Source: Ornithinibacter aureus
Lineage (GTDB): Bacteria > Actinomycetota > Actinomycetes > Actinomycetales > Dermatophilaceae
Length of the DNA: 64,000 nucleotides
Assembly: GCF_009858245.1 (NCBI RefSeq)
Contig: NZ_VMSB01000001.1
Span: forward strand, 2,046,001 to 2,110,000
Reading direction: 5' to 3'
Part shown: positions 46,537-55,926 of the stretch, piece after piece
Numbering within the stretch: position 1 is the stretch's first letter
Layout of the letters: each line of letters starts with the position of its first letter
Notes under the pieces: model-generated
The model's database searches: none
Seen by the model: only the letters and a program-made list of their open reading frames with translations
What the model was told of the DNA's origin: nothing
Program-made: the position numbers and the translations under genes

Positions 46537-46812
46537 ATGGGGCCACTCGCCTGGAAGATCATGGGCACAGGGGGAGCCGTGCTCGCAGGGTTGCTCGCGA
46601 CCAAGGTCGTCGACCTCATCTGGTCACGGGCCGTGCAGGACGACGTCAACCCCAAGAGCCCTGAGGCGCCGATCAGCAAGGCAGTCCTCTATGCCGCGCT
46701 CACCGGGCTGGCCGTCGGCGCCGCGAAGACCCTCACCACCCGCAAGGCGGCCCAGTTCTACGCGAACTCGGCCGGGCACCTGCCCCAGGCCATCCGCGAG
46801 GAGCAGGTCTGA
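46537..46812 (+). CDS. DUF4235 small membrane protein
   Basis: The 91-residue protein matches DUF4235: WKIMGTGGAVLAGLLATKVV, DDVNPKSPEAP, and KAVLYAALTGLAVGAAKTLT with the C-terminal RKAAQFY. Two hydrophobic helices suggest membrane attachment. Function is unknown; it is common in actinobacteria. It is divergent from the riboswitch-controlled thiamine operon. A 16-nt tandem repeat begins at its stop codon. Confidence 0.88.
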   Translation: MGPLAWKIMGTGGAVLAGLLATKVVDLIWSRAVQDDVNPKSPEAPISKAVLYAALTGLAVGAAKTLTTRKAAQFYANSAGHLPQAIREEQV

Positions 46813-46852
46813 CCTCAGGCCCAGCTGACCTCAGGCCCAGCTGACCTCGGGC
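46809..46852. repeat. 16-nt tandem repeat after DUF4235
   Basis: CTGACCTCAGGCCCAG occurs at 46809-46824 and 46825-46840, and a third, shorter and diverged copy (CTGACCTCGGGC) at 46841-46852. The first copy holds the DUF4235 stop TGA, and each repeat carries another in-frame-shifted TGA. It sits between convergent genes. Confidence 0.85.
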
Positions 46853-46880
46853 CGGATGACGAACGCCGGCACCTCCGGGT

Positions 46881-48209
46881 TCAGAGGTCGAGGGCTCGGG
46901 CGAGCGGCATCCCCGGCCGGTAGGCCAGGTGTTCATACGACGGCGCCTCGAGCACTGCCAGGTCGGCCCGCCCCCCGACGGCGATCCGGCCGATGTCGCC
47001 GCGCCGCAGCGCGCGAGCCCCGCCGACCGTCGCCGCGACGAGCGCCTCGGCCGAGGTCATCCGCATCTCGCGGACCGCGAGCGCGATGACGAACGGCATG
47101 GATGCCGTGTTGCAGGTTCCCGGGTTGCAGTCCGTCGCCAGCGCCACGTCGACCCCGGCGTCGAGCAGCCCGCGAGCGTCGGGGTAGGGCGACCGGGTCG
47201 AGAACTCCACCCCGGGCAGCAGGGTCGCCACGGTCGTGCCGGCTGCACCGACCAGAGCCTCGACGTCCGCGGGCGAGAGGAAGGTGCAGTGGTCCACGCT
47301 CGCAGCACCGAACTCGACGGCCAGCTGCACCCCGGGCCCGGCCGCGAGCTGGTTGCCGTGCACGCGAAGCTCCAACCCGGCATCCCGCCCGGCGACGAGG
47401 ACGCGTCGTGCCTCCACCTCGGTGAAGGCGTGCGGTGAGGCCGGCTCGCAGAAGACGTCGATCCACCGGGCGTGGGGGGCGCAGGCCTGCAGCATCGCCC
47501 CGCAGACGAGGTCGACGTAGGCGGCCCGGTCAGCTCGGGCCTCGGGCGGCACGACGTGCGCACCGAGGAAGGTCACCTCGTCGGTGAACTCCGCGGCCAG
47601 GCGCAGCGAGCGCTCCTCGTCGGCGACGCTGAGGCCGTAGCCGCTCTTGATCTCGACCGTCGTCGTGCCGAGCGCCCGCATCTCGGCGACGCGAGCTTGC
47701 AGCAGGGCCCGCAGCTCGTCGTCGCTGGCGGCTCGGGTGGCACTGACGGACACCCCGATGCCACCCCCGTCGTAGGGCGTGCCCGCCATGCGCGCGGAGA
47801 ACTCCCCCACCCGGTCCCCCGCGTAGACGAGGTGACTGTGGCTGTCGACGAACCCCGGGACGACCGCTCGACCGTCGACGTCGATCCTCCGGTCGGCCGC
47901 GGGCGCGTCAATGGCGCGCCCCACCCACTCGACGACTCCGTCGACGACCACCACCGCGGCATCCCGAAGGAGACCGAGTCGCTGCGCCACCGACGCGGCG
48001 GCATCCACGGCGATCGTGCCGTCGGCGCCGGCGCAGGTGACGAGTTCACCGATCCCGGTGACGAGCACGGCGTCGGATGCCGCACCACTCCCCGAACCCG
48101 CCGGTCGAGAGTAGGCGAATCGCCGTGTGCTGGTCTGCCCAGACGGCGTGTTGCCTACTCTCGACTGGCCGGGGGTGGCGGGGATGCCGTTGGCCCCGGT
48201 CGCGCTCAT
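46881..48209 (-). CDS. hutI: Imidazolonepropionase
   Basis: This metal-dependent hydrolase converts imidazolone-propionate to N-formimino-glutamate. It has [16 protein letters not shown] (metal His pair), [31 protein letters not shown] and [12 protein letters not shown] with the metal Asp. The ATG at 48209 overlaps the hutF stop as ATGA, supporting coupling and a 442-residue protein; but residues about 16-36 are then encoded by palindrome A2, and the conserved domain begins near residue 48, where a GTG at 48068 would give 395 residues, the normal HutI length. The start is therefore open. The gene is the last of the hut operon. Confidence 0.93.
   Translation of the reverse strand: MSATGANGIPATPGQSRVGNTPSGQTSTRRFAYSRPAGSGSGAASDAVLVTGIGELVTCAGADGTIAVDAAASVAQRLGLLRDAAVVVVDGVVEWVGRAIDAPAADRRIDVDGRAVVPGFVDSHSHLVYAGDRVGEFSARMAGTPYDGGGIGVSVSATRAASDDELRALLQARVAEMRALGTTTVEIKSGYGLSVADEERSLRLAAEFTDEVTFLGAHVVPPEARADRAAYVDLVCGAMLQACAPHARWIDVFCEPASPHAFTEVEARRVLVAGRDAGLELRVHGNQLAAGPGVQLAVEFGAASVDHCTFLSPADVEALVGAAGTTVATLLPGVEFSTRSPYPDARGLLDAGVDVALATDCNPGTCNTASMPFVIALAVREMRMTSAEALVAATVGGARALRRGDIGRIAVGGRADLAVLEAPSYEHLAYRPGMPLARALDL
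48104..48165. repeat. 62-nt palindrome inside the hutF/hutI junction (family A, copy A2)
   Basis: Outer arms GTCGAGAGTAGGC (48104-48116) and GCCTACTCTCGAC (48153-48165) are perfect; the inner part pairs only partly. It is exactly as long as A1 at 207-268. Its right half differs from A1 at one base of 24, and that base (C for T) is matched by the complementary change in the left arm (G for A), which keeps the pair. The element lies 41 nt after the hutF stop and, depending on the start, within the hutI coding sequence. Confidence 0.85.
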
Positions 48210-49531
48210 CGCCGCACCGCCGCGATCGCATCGTGCAGCAACGAGCCGACGTCTCCGAGGCGGTGCTGACCACCGGCGACGACGTGCTGCCCGCCGACGA
48301 CGACGTCGGTCACATCCGCCGAGGTCGCGGCATACACCACCTGCGCCGCGCTGCACCCGGCGGTGCGCGGGCTGTCGAGCCGCACACCCACGAGGTCGGC
48401 CAGCGCCCCCGCAGCCAGCACCCCGCCGTCGTCCCACCCGAGCGAGCGGTAGCCGTTGACCGTGCCGATGCGCAGGAGCTCGAGCGGACTGAAGCGACCA
48501 CGCTCGAGGCTGTCGAGGCGCTCGTGCATCTCGACCCCGCGGATCTCCTCGAAGGGGTCGATCACCGCGTGCTGGTCCGACCCGATCGAGAGCGGCGCCC
48601 CGGCATCGTGCAGGCGCCGGGGCGGGCCGATGCCGTCGGCGAGGTCGCGCTCGGTGGTCGGGCAGAAGCACGCGGTCGTGCGGGTGTCGGCGAGCAGCTC
48701 GATGTCGCGGTCGCTGAGGTGCGTGGCGTGCACGGCCGTCGTCGCCGGGGTCAGCAGCCCCTCGCGGGCGAGCAGCTCGGTCGGAGAGCACCCGTGGAAA
48801 CCCTGGCAGGCCGCGTTCTCGCCCGGCTGCTCCGACAGGTGCACGTGCAGCGGCCGCCCCCCGCGCGCGGCGAACTCGCCGACCGCCGCCAGGTCGTGGG
48901 CGGGGACCGCACGCACCGAGTGCACGGCGGTGCCGATCCGGCTGGTCGCGTCGTCGGCGAGCAGGTCGACACGGTGCGCCCAGTCAGCGACGCTGCCGTC
49001 GCTGAAGCGCTGCTGCACCTCGTCCAGGGGCAGGTGTCCGTCAGCGGTGAGCCCACCCTCGAGGTAGACCGTGTCGAGGAGCGTGATCCGGATGCCGGCC
49101 GCGCGCGCCGCGTCGAGGAGCGCCACGCCCATGGCGTTCGGGTCCTCGTACCGGCGACCACCGGCGGCGTGGTGGAGGTAGTGGAACTCCCCGACGACGG
49201 TGAACCCCGCGAGGACCATCTCGGCGAAGACCGCCGTCGCCAGCGCCTGGTAGGTCTGCGGGTCGAGGCGGTGGGTCACGGCGTACATCGCCGTGCGCCA
49301 CGTCCAGAAGTTGCCGCCGTCGTCGTGGGTGCGTCCGCGCAGGGCCCGGTGGAAGGCGTGGCTGTGGCCGTTCGCGAGGCCGGGCAGGACGACGCCACGC
49401 AGCGCGACGTCGCCCGGTCGGGCGGCCTCACCGGGGGTGACGGCAGTGATCCTGCCCTCGGCCACCTCGATGCGCACCGAGCGTCGGATGCCGTCGGGCA
49501 GCGCGGCGTGTTCGCACCAGTACGTGTTCAC
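48206..49531 (-). CDS. hutF: Formimidoylglutamate deiminase
   Basis: The 441-residue amidohydrolase converts N-formimino-glutamate to N-formyl-glutamate and ammonia. Signature blocks are [17 protein letters not shown] (metal His pair), [43 protein letters not shown] and [19 protein letters not shown]. Its start (GTG 49531) overlaps the stop of the M20 amidohydrolase gene and its stop overlaps hutI, so the three are translationally coupled. HutF marks the five-step histidine pathway. Confidence 0.95.
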   Translation of the reverse strand: MNTYWCEHAALPDGIRRSVRIEVAEGRITAVTPGEAARPGDVALRGVVLPGLANGHSHAFHRALRGRTHDDGGNFWTWRTAMYAVTHRLDPQTYQALATAVFAEMVLAGFTVVGEFHYLHHAAGGRRYEDPNAMGVALLDAARAAGIRITLLDTVYLEGGLTADGHLPLDEVQQRFSDGSVADWAHRVDLLADDATSRIGTAVHSVRAVPAHDLAAVGEFAARGGRPLHVHLSEQPGENAACQGFHGCSPTELLAREGLLTPATTAVHATHLSDRDIELLADTRTTACFCPTTERDLADGIGPPRRLHDAGAPLSIGSDQHAVIDPFEEIRGVEMHERLDSLERGRFSPLELLRIGTVNGYRSLGWDDGGVLAAGALADLVGVRLDSPRTAGCSAAQVVYAATSADVTDVVVGGQHVVAGGQHRLGDVGSLLHDAIAAVRR

Positions 49532-50835
49532 GCGGCGGGCCCTTCAGCCTGCTCATCGCGCTCGCCACCGCGCGCGGCATCCGCCCCTGCGAGGTCGCTG
49601 ACGACGTCGGCGAGTGCCAGCACCCCGGCGACGCAGTCGTCGGCCGAGGCCCACTCGTCGGGCGAGTGCGACACCCCGGTCGGGTTGCGCACGAACAACA
49701 TCGCCGTGCGGATGCCGTCGTTCGCGAGGATTCCGGCGTCGTGGCCCGCACCCGTCCCGATCACCGGGACTCCACCCAGCCGCGCCGCCATCTGCTGCGC
49801 GAGAGCCGGGTCGAACATCGTCGTCGGGGTCCAGGACTCCTGGGTCACGAGCCCGTCGAAGTCGGCGACGACGGCCCCGACGTCCGCGACGACCCGCCGC
49901 ACGGCATCCGCATCGGCGCCGCGCGCATCGAGCCAGCCCGTGGCGCCGCTGGCGATCGCGTTGACGCCACCCGGGACGATGTTGACCTTCCCGACGGTGG
50001 CGACGCAGCCGTGGTCGGTGGCGGCTCGGCGGGCGGCGATGATCATGGCGGCGAGGCCGAGCATGGCGTCCTCGCGGTCCTCGAGGCGGGTGGTTCCGGC
50101 GTGGTTGGCCTCGCCGGGGAGGTCGACGCGCCACCGGCCGTGGGGCCAGATGTCGCTGCCGACACCGACGGCATGGCCGAGGTCGACCAGGGCCCGGCCC
50201 TGCTCGACGTGCAGTTCGACGAAGGTGCCGATGCGGGCGAGGGTCTCGTCGTCGCGGCCGACGTGCGCAGGGTCGCGCCCGGCAGCTCGCATCGCCTCGG
50301 CCATGGAGGTGCCGTCGCGGTCGGTCAGGCCCCGGGCCCGGTCTCCCCCGAGGACGCCGGTGATGACGCGCGAGCCCGCGCAGGCGACCCCGAAGCGGGC
50401 GCCCTCCTCGTCGACGAAGTTGACCGCGCCGATGGGACGGGTCGGGGTGAAGCCGATCGCGCGCAGGTGGTCGATCGCCGCGAGGGCACCGACGACGCCG
50501 AGCGGGCCGTCGAACGCTCCGCCGTCGGGCACCGAGTCCAGGTGCGACCCGATGACCACCCCGGGATCACCCGCGGCGACGGCTGCGTCGGGGTCACCCC
50601 ACCAGGCCCACTGGTTGCCCATCCGGTCGGTGGTCACGTCGAGACCGCGCTGCTCGCACTGGCCGGTGAACCACTCGCGCAGGTCGTGGTCCTCTCGCGT
50701 CCAGGCGAACCGGTTGTAGCCACCGGTGTCGGCCGAGCGACCGATGTCGTGCAGGTCCTGCCAGAGGCGTCGGAAGCCGCTCACGGCCGGGCTCGGGGGG
50801 CCGACCGCACCCCCGGGGCTCGACATCGTGATCAT
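49528..50835 (-). CDS. M20 amidase (allantoate-amidohydrolase/carbamoylase type), probable N-formylglutamate step
   Basis: The 435-residue protein is an M20 amidase of the allantoate amidohydrolase/N-carbamoylase family: GSHLDSVPDGGAFDGPLG (His, Asp), NFVDEEGARFG (Glu), FVELHVEQGRALVD, GEANHAGTTRLEDREDAM and a C-terminal GVSHSPDE His. Its gene leads hutF and hutI with overlapping stops and starts. No classic HutG is present in the window, so hydrolysis of N-formyl-glutamate by this enzyme is a reasonable inference; activity on another carbamoyl or formyl amide is possible. A TCT-N8-AGA dyad lies at 50891-50904 upstream. The start may be ATG 50835 or 50826. Confidence 0.88.
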   Translation of the reverse strand: MITMSSPGGAVGPPSPAVSGFRRLWQDLHDIGRSADTGGYNRFAWTREDHDLREWFTGQCEQRGLDVTTDRMGNQWAWWGDPDAAVAAGDPGVVIGSHLDSVPDGGAFDGPLGVVGALAAIDHLRAIGFTPTRPIGAVNFVDEEGARFGVACAGSRVITGVLGGDRARGLTDRDGTSMAEAMRAAGRDPAHVGRDDETLARIGTFVELHVEQGRALVDLGHAVGVGSDIWPHGRWRVDLPGEANHAGTTRLEDREDAMLGLAAMIIAARRAATDHGCVATVGKVNIVPGGVNAIASGATGWLDARGADADAVRRVVADVGAVVADFDGLVTQESWTPTTMFDPALAQQMAARLGGVPVIGTGAGHDAGILANDGIRTAMLFVRNPTGVSHSPDEWASADDCVAGVLALADVVSDLAGADAARGGERDEQAEGPAA

Positions 50836-50886
50836 GGGTCCATTGGACCAACTCCGGCGCCTTCGCGGGGGCGCGAGTGCGGTGGA

Positions 50887-50908
50887 CTTGTCTCGGACGC
50901 CAGACAAG
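50887..50908. promoter_or_regulatory. Candidate hut operator in front of the M20-hutF-hutI operon
   Basis: CTTGTCT (50887-50893) and AGACAAG (50902-50908) are perfect inverted repeats separated by 8 nt. The core TCTCGGACGCCAGA shares the TCT-N8-AGA pattern with sites before hutU (53296-53309) and hutH (57701-57714). It lies 52 nt before the ATG of the M20 gene and 43 nt before the divergent YbaK gene. Confidence 0.6.
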
Positions 50909-50950
50909 TTGCTCCTCCTCGGTCGTCGGGTCGGGCCGTACTCTGGGCTG

Positions 50951-51424
50951 ATGACGACGTCAGGCGAGGGCCGAGCGGTCGGTGCGCTCACGGCATCCGG
51001 TATCGGTTTCGCGGTGACCCGCCACGGGCGCGTCGGCTCGCTCGCGGAAGCGGCCGCGGCCCGCGGGGTGCAGCCGCGCGACATCGTCAAGACGCTCGTC
51101 GTGCGTCGGGGCGAGGGTGACTTCCTGTTCGTGCTCGTGCCCGGTGACCGGGAGATCTCGTGGCCGAAGCTGCGGGCGCACCTTGGGGTGAACCGGGTGT
51201 CGATGCCGGATGCCGCGACGGCGCTCGAGGTCACGGGGTACGAGCGCGGCACGATCACGCCGTTCGGGTCGACCACGGCCTGGCCGGTCATCGCCGACGT
51301 GAGCATGGCCGGGCGCAGGGTGTCGCTCGGGGCGGGGGCACACGGTGTCGCGGCGACGGTTGAGGCGGATGCCGCGCTGGTCGCCCTGAGTGCCGACGTC
51401 GCCGACATCACCGACCCCCTCTAG
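50951..51424 (+). CDS. YbaK/EbsC-type aminoacyl-tRNA deacylase
   Basis: The 157-residue protein has the YbaK/ProX fold: the conserved Lys in PRDIVKTLVVRRG, FLFVLVPGDREISWPKL and YERGTITPFGSTTAWPVIAD, whose Gly-x-x-x-P-x-G loop marks the active site, then VSLGAGAHG. These enzymes clear mischarged tRNAs in trans. It is divergent from the hut operon and convergent with hutU, with palindrome B1 between. Confidence 0.9.
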   Translation: MTTSGEGRAVGALTASGIGFAVTRHGRVGSLAEAAAARGVQPRDIVKTLVVRRGEGDFLFVLVPGDREISWPKLRAHLGVNRVSMPDAATALEVTGYERGTITPFGSTTAWPVIADVSMAGRRVSLGAGAHGVAATVEADAALVALSADVADITDPL

Positions 51425-51426
51425 AA

Positions 51427-51501
51427 CCGACTTCGTGCGACTTGCGTGCGGAAATGAGCCACTTCTCGGGCTCGGACCGCACCGAAGTCGCACGAAGTCG
51501 G
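51427..51501. terminator. 75-nt palindrome between ybaK and hutU (family B, copy B1)
   Basis: 17-bp perfect arms (51427-51443 CCGACTTCGTGCGACTT with 51485-51501) enclose a 41-nt loop in which GTGCGG/CCGCAC can add six more pairs. It lies two bases after the ybaK stop and 48 nt before the hutU stop, so it serves as a bidirectional terminator. A second element with identical arms and the same loop length but different loop sequence is at 62618-62694. Confidence 0.85.
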
Positions 51502-51549
51502 GGTGTGGTCGGCGGGTGTGAGGGGTGGGGCCCGCCTGAACCCGACGGG

Positions 51550-53205
51550 TCAGGACTCGCGCATCGGGATGCGGACGCCCTGCTCCGCGGCGGTGCGCTC
51601 GGCGATGTCGTACCCCGCGTCGACGTGCCGGATGACGCCCATGGCCGGGTCGTTGGTCAGCACGCGCTCGAGCTTCTGCGCGGCGAGGTCGGTGCCGTCG
51701 GCGAGCGAGACCTGGCCGGCGTGCAGCGAGCGGCCGATGCCGACACCGCCACCGTGGTGGATCGACACCCACGACGCGCCTGATGCCGTGTTGACGAGCG
51801 CGTTGAGCAGCGGCCAGTCGGCGATCGCGTCGGACCCGTCGAGCATCGACTCGGTCTCGCGGTAGGGGCTGGCCACCGAGCCGGTGTCGAGGTGGTCGCG
51901 GCCGATGACGATCGGGGCCTGCACGGCACCGGTGCGCACGAGGTCGTTGAACGCCAGCCCGGCCTTGTCGCGTTCGCCCTGACCGAGCCAGCAGATCCGC
52001 GCCGGCAGGCCCTGGAAGGCGATGCGCTCCTGCGCGCCGCGGATCCACGTGTGCAGGCGGTCGTTGTCGGGGAACAGGTCGAGCACGGCCTTGTCGGTGA
52101 CGGCGATGTCCTTGGGGTCACCCGAGAGCGCTGCCCACCGGAACGGGCCCTTGCCCTCGCAGAACAACGGCCGGATGTAGGCCGGCACGAAGCCGGGGAA
52201 CTCGAACGCCCGCTCGTACCCGCCCTGACGGGCCTCGTCGCGGATGGAGTTGCCGTAGTCGAAGACCTCGGCCCCGGCGTCCTGGAACTCGACCATCGCC
52301 TTGACCTGCTTGGCCATCGAGGCCCGGGCTCGATCGGTGAACTCCTCCGGCTTCTTCTCGGCCAGCTCGGCCCACTCCTCCAGCGCCACGCCCTCCGGCA
52401 GGTAGGACAGCGGGTCGTGGGCGCTGGTCTGGTCGGTGACGATGTCGATCGGCACCCCGCGGCGCAGCAGCTCGGGGAAGATCTCGGCGGCGTTGCCGAC
52501 GACGCCGACGGACCAGGCGCGACGCTCGGCCTTGGCGCGCAGCACCTTCTCGACGGCGTCGTCGAGGTCGTGGGCGACCTCGTCGAGGTAGCGGTGGTCG
52601 ACACGGCGGTGCAGGCGGGCGGGGTCGACGTCGACGACGAGGCAGACGCCCTCGTTCATCGTGACGGCGAGCGGCTGGGCGCCACCCATGCCGCCACAGC
52701 CACCGGTGAGGGTCAACGTGCCGGCCAGGGTGCCGTTGAACCGCTTCTCGGCCACCGCGGCGAAGGTCTCGTAGGTGCCCTGGACGATGCCCTGGGTGCC
52801 GATGTAGATCCACGACCCGGCGGTCATCTGGCCGTACATCGTGAGGCCGAGGTGCTCGAGGCGGCGGAACTCGGGCCAGGTCGCCCAGTCACCGACGAGG
52901 TTGGAGTTGGCGATGAGCACGCGCGGTGCCCACTCGTGGGTCTGCATCACGCCGACCGGGCGGCCCGACTGCACGAGCATCGTCTCGTCGGCCTTGAGCG
53001 TGGTCAGGGTGCGGACCATCGCGTCGAAGGACCTCCAGTCACGCGCGGCCCGGCCGGTGCCGCCGTAGACGACGAGGTCGTCGGGGCGCTCGGCGTTCTC
53101 GGGGTCGAGGTTGTTCATGAGCATCCGCAGGGGGGCCTCGGTCGACCACTGGCGGGCCGTGAGGGTGGTGCCGCGGGGGCTGCGCACGGGGCGGGCGCCG
53201 TCCAT
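51550..53205 (-). CDS. hutU: Urocanate hydratase
   Basis: The 551-residue NAD-dependent enzyme hydrates urocanate to imidazolone-propionate. Recognisable blocks are [34 protein letters not shown], the NAD loop [19 protein letters not shown], and the catalytic [18 protein letters not shown] Cys motif, with [13 protein letters not shown] near the C terminus. AAGGAG is seven bases before the ATG. It forms its own unit, with a hut dyad 91 nt upstream and palindrome B1 behind. Confidence 0.97.
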   Translation of the reverse strand: MDGARPVRSPRGTTLTARQWSTEAPLRMLMNNLDPENAERPDDLVVYGGTGRAARDWRSFDAMVRTLTTLKADETMLVQSGRPVGVMQTHEWAPRVLIANSNLVGDWATWPEFRRLEHLGLTMYGQMTAGSWIYIGTQGIVQGTYETFAAVAEKRFNGTLAGTLTLTGGCGGMGGAQPLAVTMNEGVCLVVDVDPARLHRRVDHRYLDEVAHDLDDAVEKVLRAKAERRAWSVGVVGNAAEIFPELLRRGVPIDIVTDQTSAHDPLSYLPEGVALEEWAELAEKKPEEFTDRARASMAKQVKAMVEFQDAGAEVFDYGNSIRDEARQGGYERAFEFPGFVPAYIRPLFCEGKGPFRWAALSGDPKDIAVTDKAVLDLFPDNDRLHTWIRGAQERIAFQGLPARICWLGQGERDKAGLAFNDLVRTGAVQAPIVIGRDHLDTGSVASPYRETESMLDGSDAIADWPLLNALVNTASGASWVSIHHGGGVGIGRSLHAGQVSLADGTDLAAQKLERVLTNDPAMGVIRHVDAGYDIAERTAAEQGVRIPMRES

Positions 53206-53295
53206 GGGGGTCTCCTTCGAGTCGTGGTCGCTGGCTTCTGCTCACCACTGTCCCGCCGACGGCATCCCGACAGAAGAGCCGCGAGCCCGATCGCG

Positions 53296-53309
53296 TCTGG
53301 GATCTGAGA
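53296..53309. promoter_or_regulatory. Candidate hut operator in front of hutU
   Basis: TCTGGGATCTGAGA has a TCT-N8-AGA dyad with ten of fourteen positions symmetric. It fits the TCTG-N2-AT-N3-AGA frame of the HutR site I remember from corynebacteria. A second weaker dyad TGTGAA/TTCACA lies at 53323-53356. The rest of the 171-bp gap between hutU and the ROK gene is non-coding. Confidence 0.55.
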
Positions 53310-53375
53310 CGCTGGGCGTGTCTGTGAAAGGTGCCGCCCCTGGGCCGTTCTTCACACACGTCGGATGCCGTCGGC

Positions 53376-54500
53376 TTACCTGAGCGTCGCGAGGAGGTCG
53401 CGCCGCAGCGTGGCGACCGCGTGAGTGCGCGCGCCGACCAGGGCAGGCTCGCGAGTACACGTGGGCGCCCGCAACGCCACGGTTCGCGGCGCCGCGGCGA
53501 CGGCAGATCGAGCAGCCTCCAGCACCCTCGGATGGCTCCCCCACTCCCCGCCGACGACGACCTCGCCGGGGTCTGCGAGGGCGATGACCGCGGTCAGTGC
53601 GCCGGCGATGGCCTCGCCAAGGGCCGAGCGGAAGGCCGCACCGCCCCGCCCGGTCGCCGTGACCCGCTCAACCAGGGCTGCGACGTTGATGGCCGCGCTG
53701 TCGGGCTGGCGCAGGCCGACGGAGGCGAAGAACTCGGTGAACGTCACTGCCCGCCCTCTGCGGTCACGGGTGATCACGTGCGCGATCTCGCCGGCGAGGC
53801 CCCCGTGCCCCCGCAGCACCACACCGTCGGCGACGACCGCGCAGCCCAGACCCGCCCCGAGGTGCAGGTACGCGAAGTCGCCACCCCCGGCCTCAGCGCG
53901 AGCCGCCCAGTTCACGTCGTTGTCGACGACGACCTCGCCCGACACGAAACCGCTCAACTCGCCGACCGGGTCGAACTCACCGATCAGGAACGGGGAGTCC
54001 GGCAGGTGGACCAGGCGGCCGGTCGCCCGGTCGACGGGGTCGGCGGCGCTGACGACGGCCAGGGCCGGCGTGGGCGTGCCACCGGTCACAGTTTCCGACA
54101 CGGCCTCGGATGCCGCCGCCTTCAGGGCGCGTCGCACCGTCGCCGGTCGCGTCGGTGAGGTCAACACCCGCTGGGTTCGTGCGTGGACGCGGCCCCGGAC
54201 GTCCACGCTCTCGATCGTCACGGCATCCGGGGCGATGTCGACGACGAGGGCGCCGGGAAGTGCCGGGGAGAGCGCGAAGTAGGAGCCCGAGCGACCCCGA
54301 CCGGTGGTGCGCTCGCCGGTGTCGAGCACGAGCCCCGCCGCGACGAGGCGCCGCACGCTCTCCGAGACCGTGGGCTTGGAGATGCCGGTGAGCTCGGCGA
54401 GCTCCGTTCTCGTCAGTCGCGGGTGGTCGATGAACGCACCGAGCACGTGTTCATCCGACAGCGAGCGGAGCAGGTCGAGGGACGGCATCACCGTGGTCAC
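53376..54500 (-). CDS. ROK-family transcriptional repressor
   Basis: The 374-residue protein has an N-terminal winged helix (HPRLTRTELAELTGISKPTV, SESVRRLVAAGL) and a C-terminal ROK domain with GAGLGCAVVADGVVLRGHGG and the GEIAHVI motif. The usual Cys-x-Cys zinc cluster of ROK proteins is not visible, and the kinase Asp is in VVVDNDVN, so it is a regulator and not a sugar kinase. It is divergent from the DUF1479 gene, and two ROK-type dyads lie between them, which argues for control of that pair. The start may be GTG 54500 or ATG 54488. Confidence 0.9.
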   Translation of the reverse strand: MTTVMPSLDLLRSLSDEHVLGAFIDHPRLTRTELAELTGISKPTVSESVRRLVAAGLVLDTGERTTGRGRSGSYFALSPALPGALVVDIAPDAVTIESVDVRGRVHARTQRVLTSPTRPATVRRALKAAASEAVSETVTGGTPTPALAVVSAADPVDRATGRLVHLPDSPFLIGEFDPVGELSGFVSGEVVVDNDVNWAARAEAGGGDFAYLHLGAGLGCAVVADGVVLRGHGGLAGEIAHVITRDRRGRAVTFTEFFASVGLRQPDSAAINVAALVERVTATGRGGAAFRSALGEAIAGALTAVIALADPGEVVVGGEWGSHPRVLEAARSAVAAAPRTVALRAPTCTREPALVGARTHAVATLRRDLLATLR

Positions 54501-54510
54501 GCCACCATTC

Positions 54511-54573
54511 TAGTAAGGACTCTTGCCAAAACGAGGCACCGCCGTTAACCTCTTTTGTAAGGAGTCCTACCAA
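54511..54573. promoter_or_regulatory. Paired ROK-type operators between the repressor and DUF1479
   Basis: Site 2 (54555-54573, TTGTAAGGAGTCCTACCAA) is an imperfect dyad with seven of nine positions symmetric. Site 1 (54511-54529) is a related copy in the opposite orientation, TTGGCAAGAGTCCTTACTA on the minus strand, with TTG, AG and AGTCCT shared. Centre spacing is 44 bp, about four helical turns. Confidence 0.7.
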
Positions 54574-54588
54574 TAGGAGTTGACGCGG

Positions 54589-55926
54589 ATGTCCGTCCAG
54601 ACCCAGAGCACCGACCTCGGCCCCGCCGAGCCAACCCCAGCGACCACGCCGGCGGGCCCGCTGCCTCCCCTGCCCCACTGGGAGAGCACGCCCGAGAACC
54701 TGGGTGAGGCCATCCGCGAGGTCAAGGCTGCGCTGCGGGCACGCATCGAGGCCTCCGGGCGCACGGTGCAGGAGGTCTTCGCCGTCATCGAGGCGCGCGT
54801 CACCGAACAGGTCGAGGCCATCGAGGCCGCACTGGCTGCGGGCGAGAACGTGTGGCCCGTCATCGACTACGCAGACATCGAGTCGGGCACCGTGACGCCG
54901 GACCAGCTCGAGGCGCTGCACCGCCGTGGCTGCCTCGTCGTGCGTGGCCACTTCCCCCGGGAGCAGGCGCTGGCGTGGGATGCCGGGATCGTCGACTACG
55001 TCGAGAGCAACCAGTTCTTCGAGAACTACCGCGGGCCCGGTGACGACTTCTTCGGCACGGTCGGCTCCAAGCCCGAGATCTACCCGATCTACTGGTCACC
55101 GGCGCAGATGCAGGCCCGCCAGAGCGAGCGGATGGCCGCCGTGCAGGCGTTCCTCAATGCCCAGTGGGTCAGCGAGTCCGACGGCATCCAGTGGTTCGAC
55201 CCCGCGCGCGACTCCCTCTACCCCGACCGCATCCGCCGCCGCCCGCCGGGGGTCGACTCGGCCGGCCTCGGCTCCCACCTCGACCCCGGCACCCTCGACC
55301 TGTGGATGACGACTGCCTACCAGCAGGCCTTCCGGCACCTGTTCGACGGCACGGTCGAGCAGTACGACCCGTGGGACGCCGCCCACCGCACCGCCGGCCC
55401 GCAGTACCCGGGCTCGACCATGTGCTCGGCCTTTCGCACCTTCCAGGGCTGGACGGCCCTGTCCGACATGGACCACGACCAGGGGGTGCTGCACACCGTG
55501 CCGATCCCCGAGGCGATGGGCTACCTCATGCTGCGTCCGCTGCTCGATGACGTCGCCGACGACGACATGTGCGGGGTCACGACCGGGCAGGTCTTCCCCG
55601 CCACCGAGACGTGGCACTCCCTCCTGCTGCGCGCCATGGCCGGCATCCCCGACGTGCGCGCCGGCGACTCGGTCTGGTGGCACGCCGACATGATCCACAG
55701 CGTCGCGCCGGTGCAGGACCAGCAGGGCTGGGGCAACGTCATGTACATCCCCGCCGCACCCTGGTGCCCCCGCAACGAGGTCTACAGCGAGCACGTGCGC
55801 GAGGCCTTCCTCACCGGCTCCAGCCCGAGCGACTTCCCCGAGGAGCACTACGAGCGCGAGTGGCCCAACCGGTTCAGCGCGGCAGACCTCAACGAGACCG
55901 GCCGCGCCGGTCTCGGGATGGCCTGA
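54589..55926 (+). CDS. DUF1479 protein (YbiU-like Fe(II)/2-oxoglutarate dioxygenase)
   Basis: The 445-residue protein matches DUF1479 (E. coli YbiU): AALAAGENVWPVIDYADIES-like opening, RRGCLVVRGHFPREQALAWD, the metal motif HLD in GLGSHLDPGTLDLW, TFQGWTALSDMDHDQGVLH and the distal His in HADMIHSVAPVQDQ. These point to a non-haem iron oxygenase of the phytanoyl-CoA-hydroxylase type; the substrate is unknown. AGGAG is nine bases before the ATG at 54589, and the ROK dyads precede it. It interrupts the hut gene order. Confidence 0.9.
   Translation: MSVQTQSTDLGPAEPTPATTPAGPLPPLPHWESTPENLGEAIREVKAALRARIEASGRTVQEVFAVIEARVTEQVEAIEAALAAGENVWPVIDYADIESGTVTPDQLEALHRRGCLVVRGHFPREQALAWDAGIVDYVESNQFFENYRGPGDDFFGTVGSKPEIYPIYWSPAQMQARQSERMAAVQAFLNAQWVSESDGIQWFDPARDSLYPDRIRRRPPGVDSAGLGSHLDPGTLDLWMTTAYQQAFRHLFDGTVEQYDPWDAAHRTAGPQYPGSTMCSAFRTFQGWTALSDMDHDQGVLHTVPIPEAMGYLMLRPLLDDVADDDMCGVTTGQVFPATETWHSLLLRAMAGIPDVRAGDSVWWHADMIHSVAPVQDQQGWGNVMYIPAAPWCPRNEVYSEHVREAFLTGSSPSDFPEEHYEREWPNRFSAADLNETGRAGLGMA

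Noticed and set aside
53323-53356. TGTGAA/TTCACA dyad as a CRP site before hutU
   Set aside because: The spacing between the half-sites is 22 nt, far too long for a CRP/FNR dyad.
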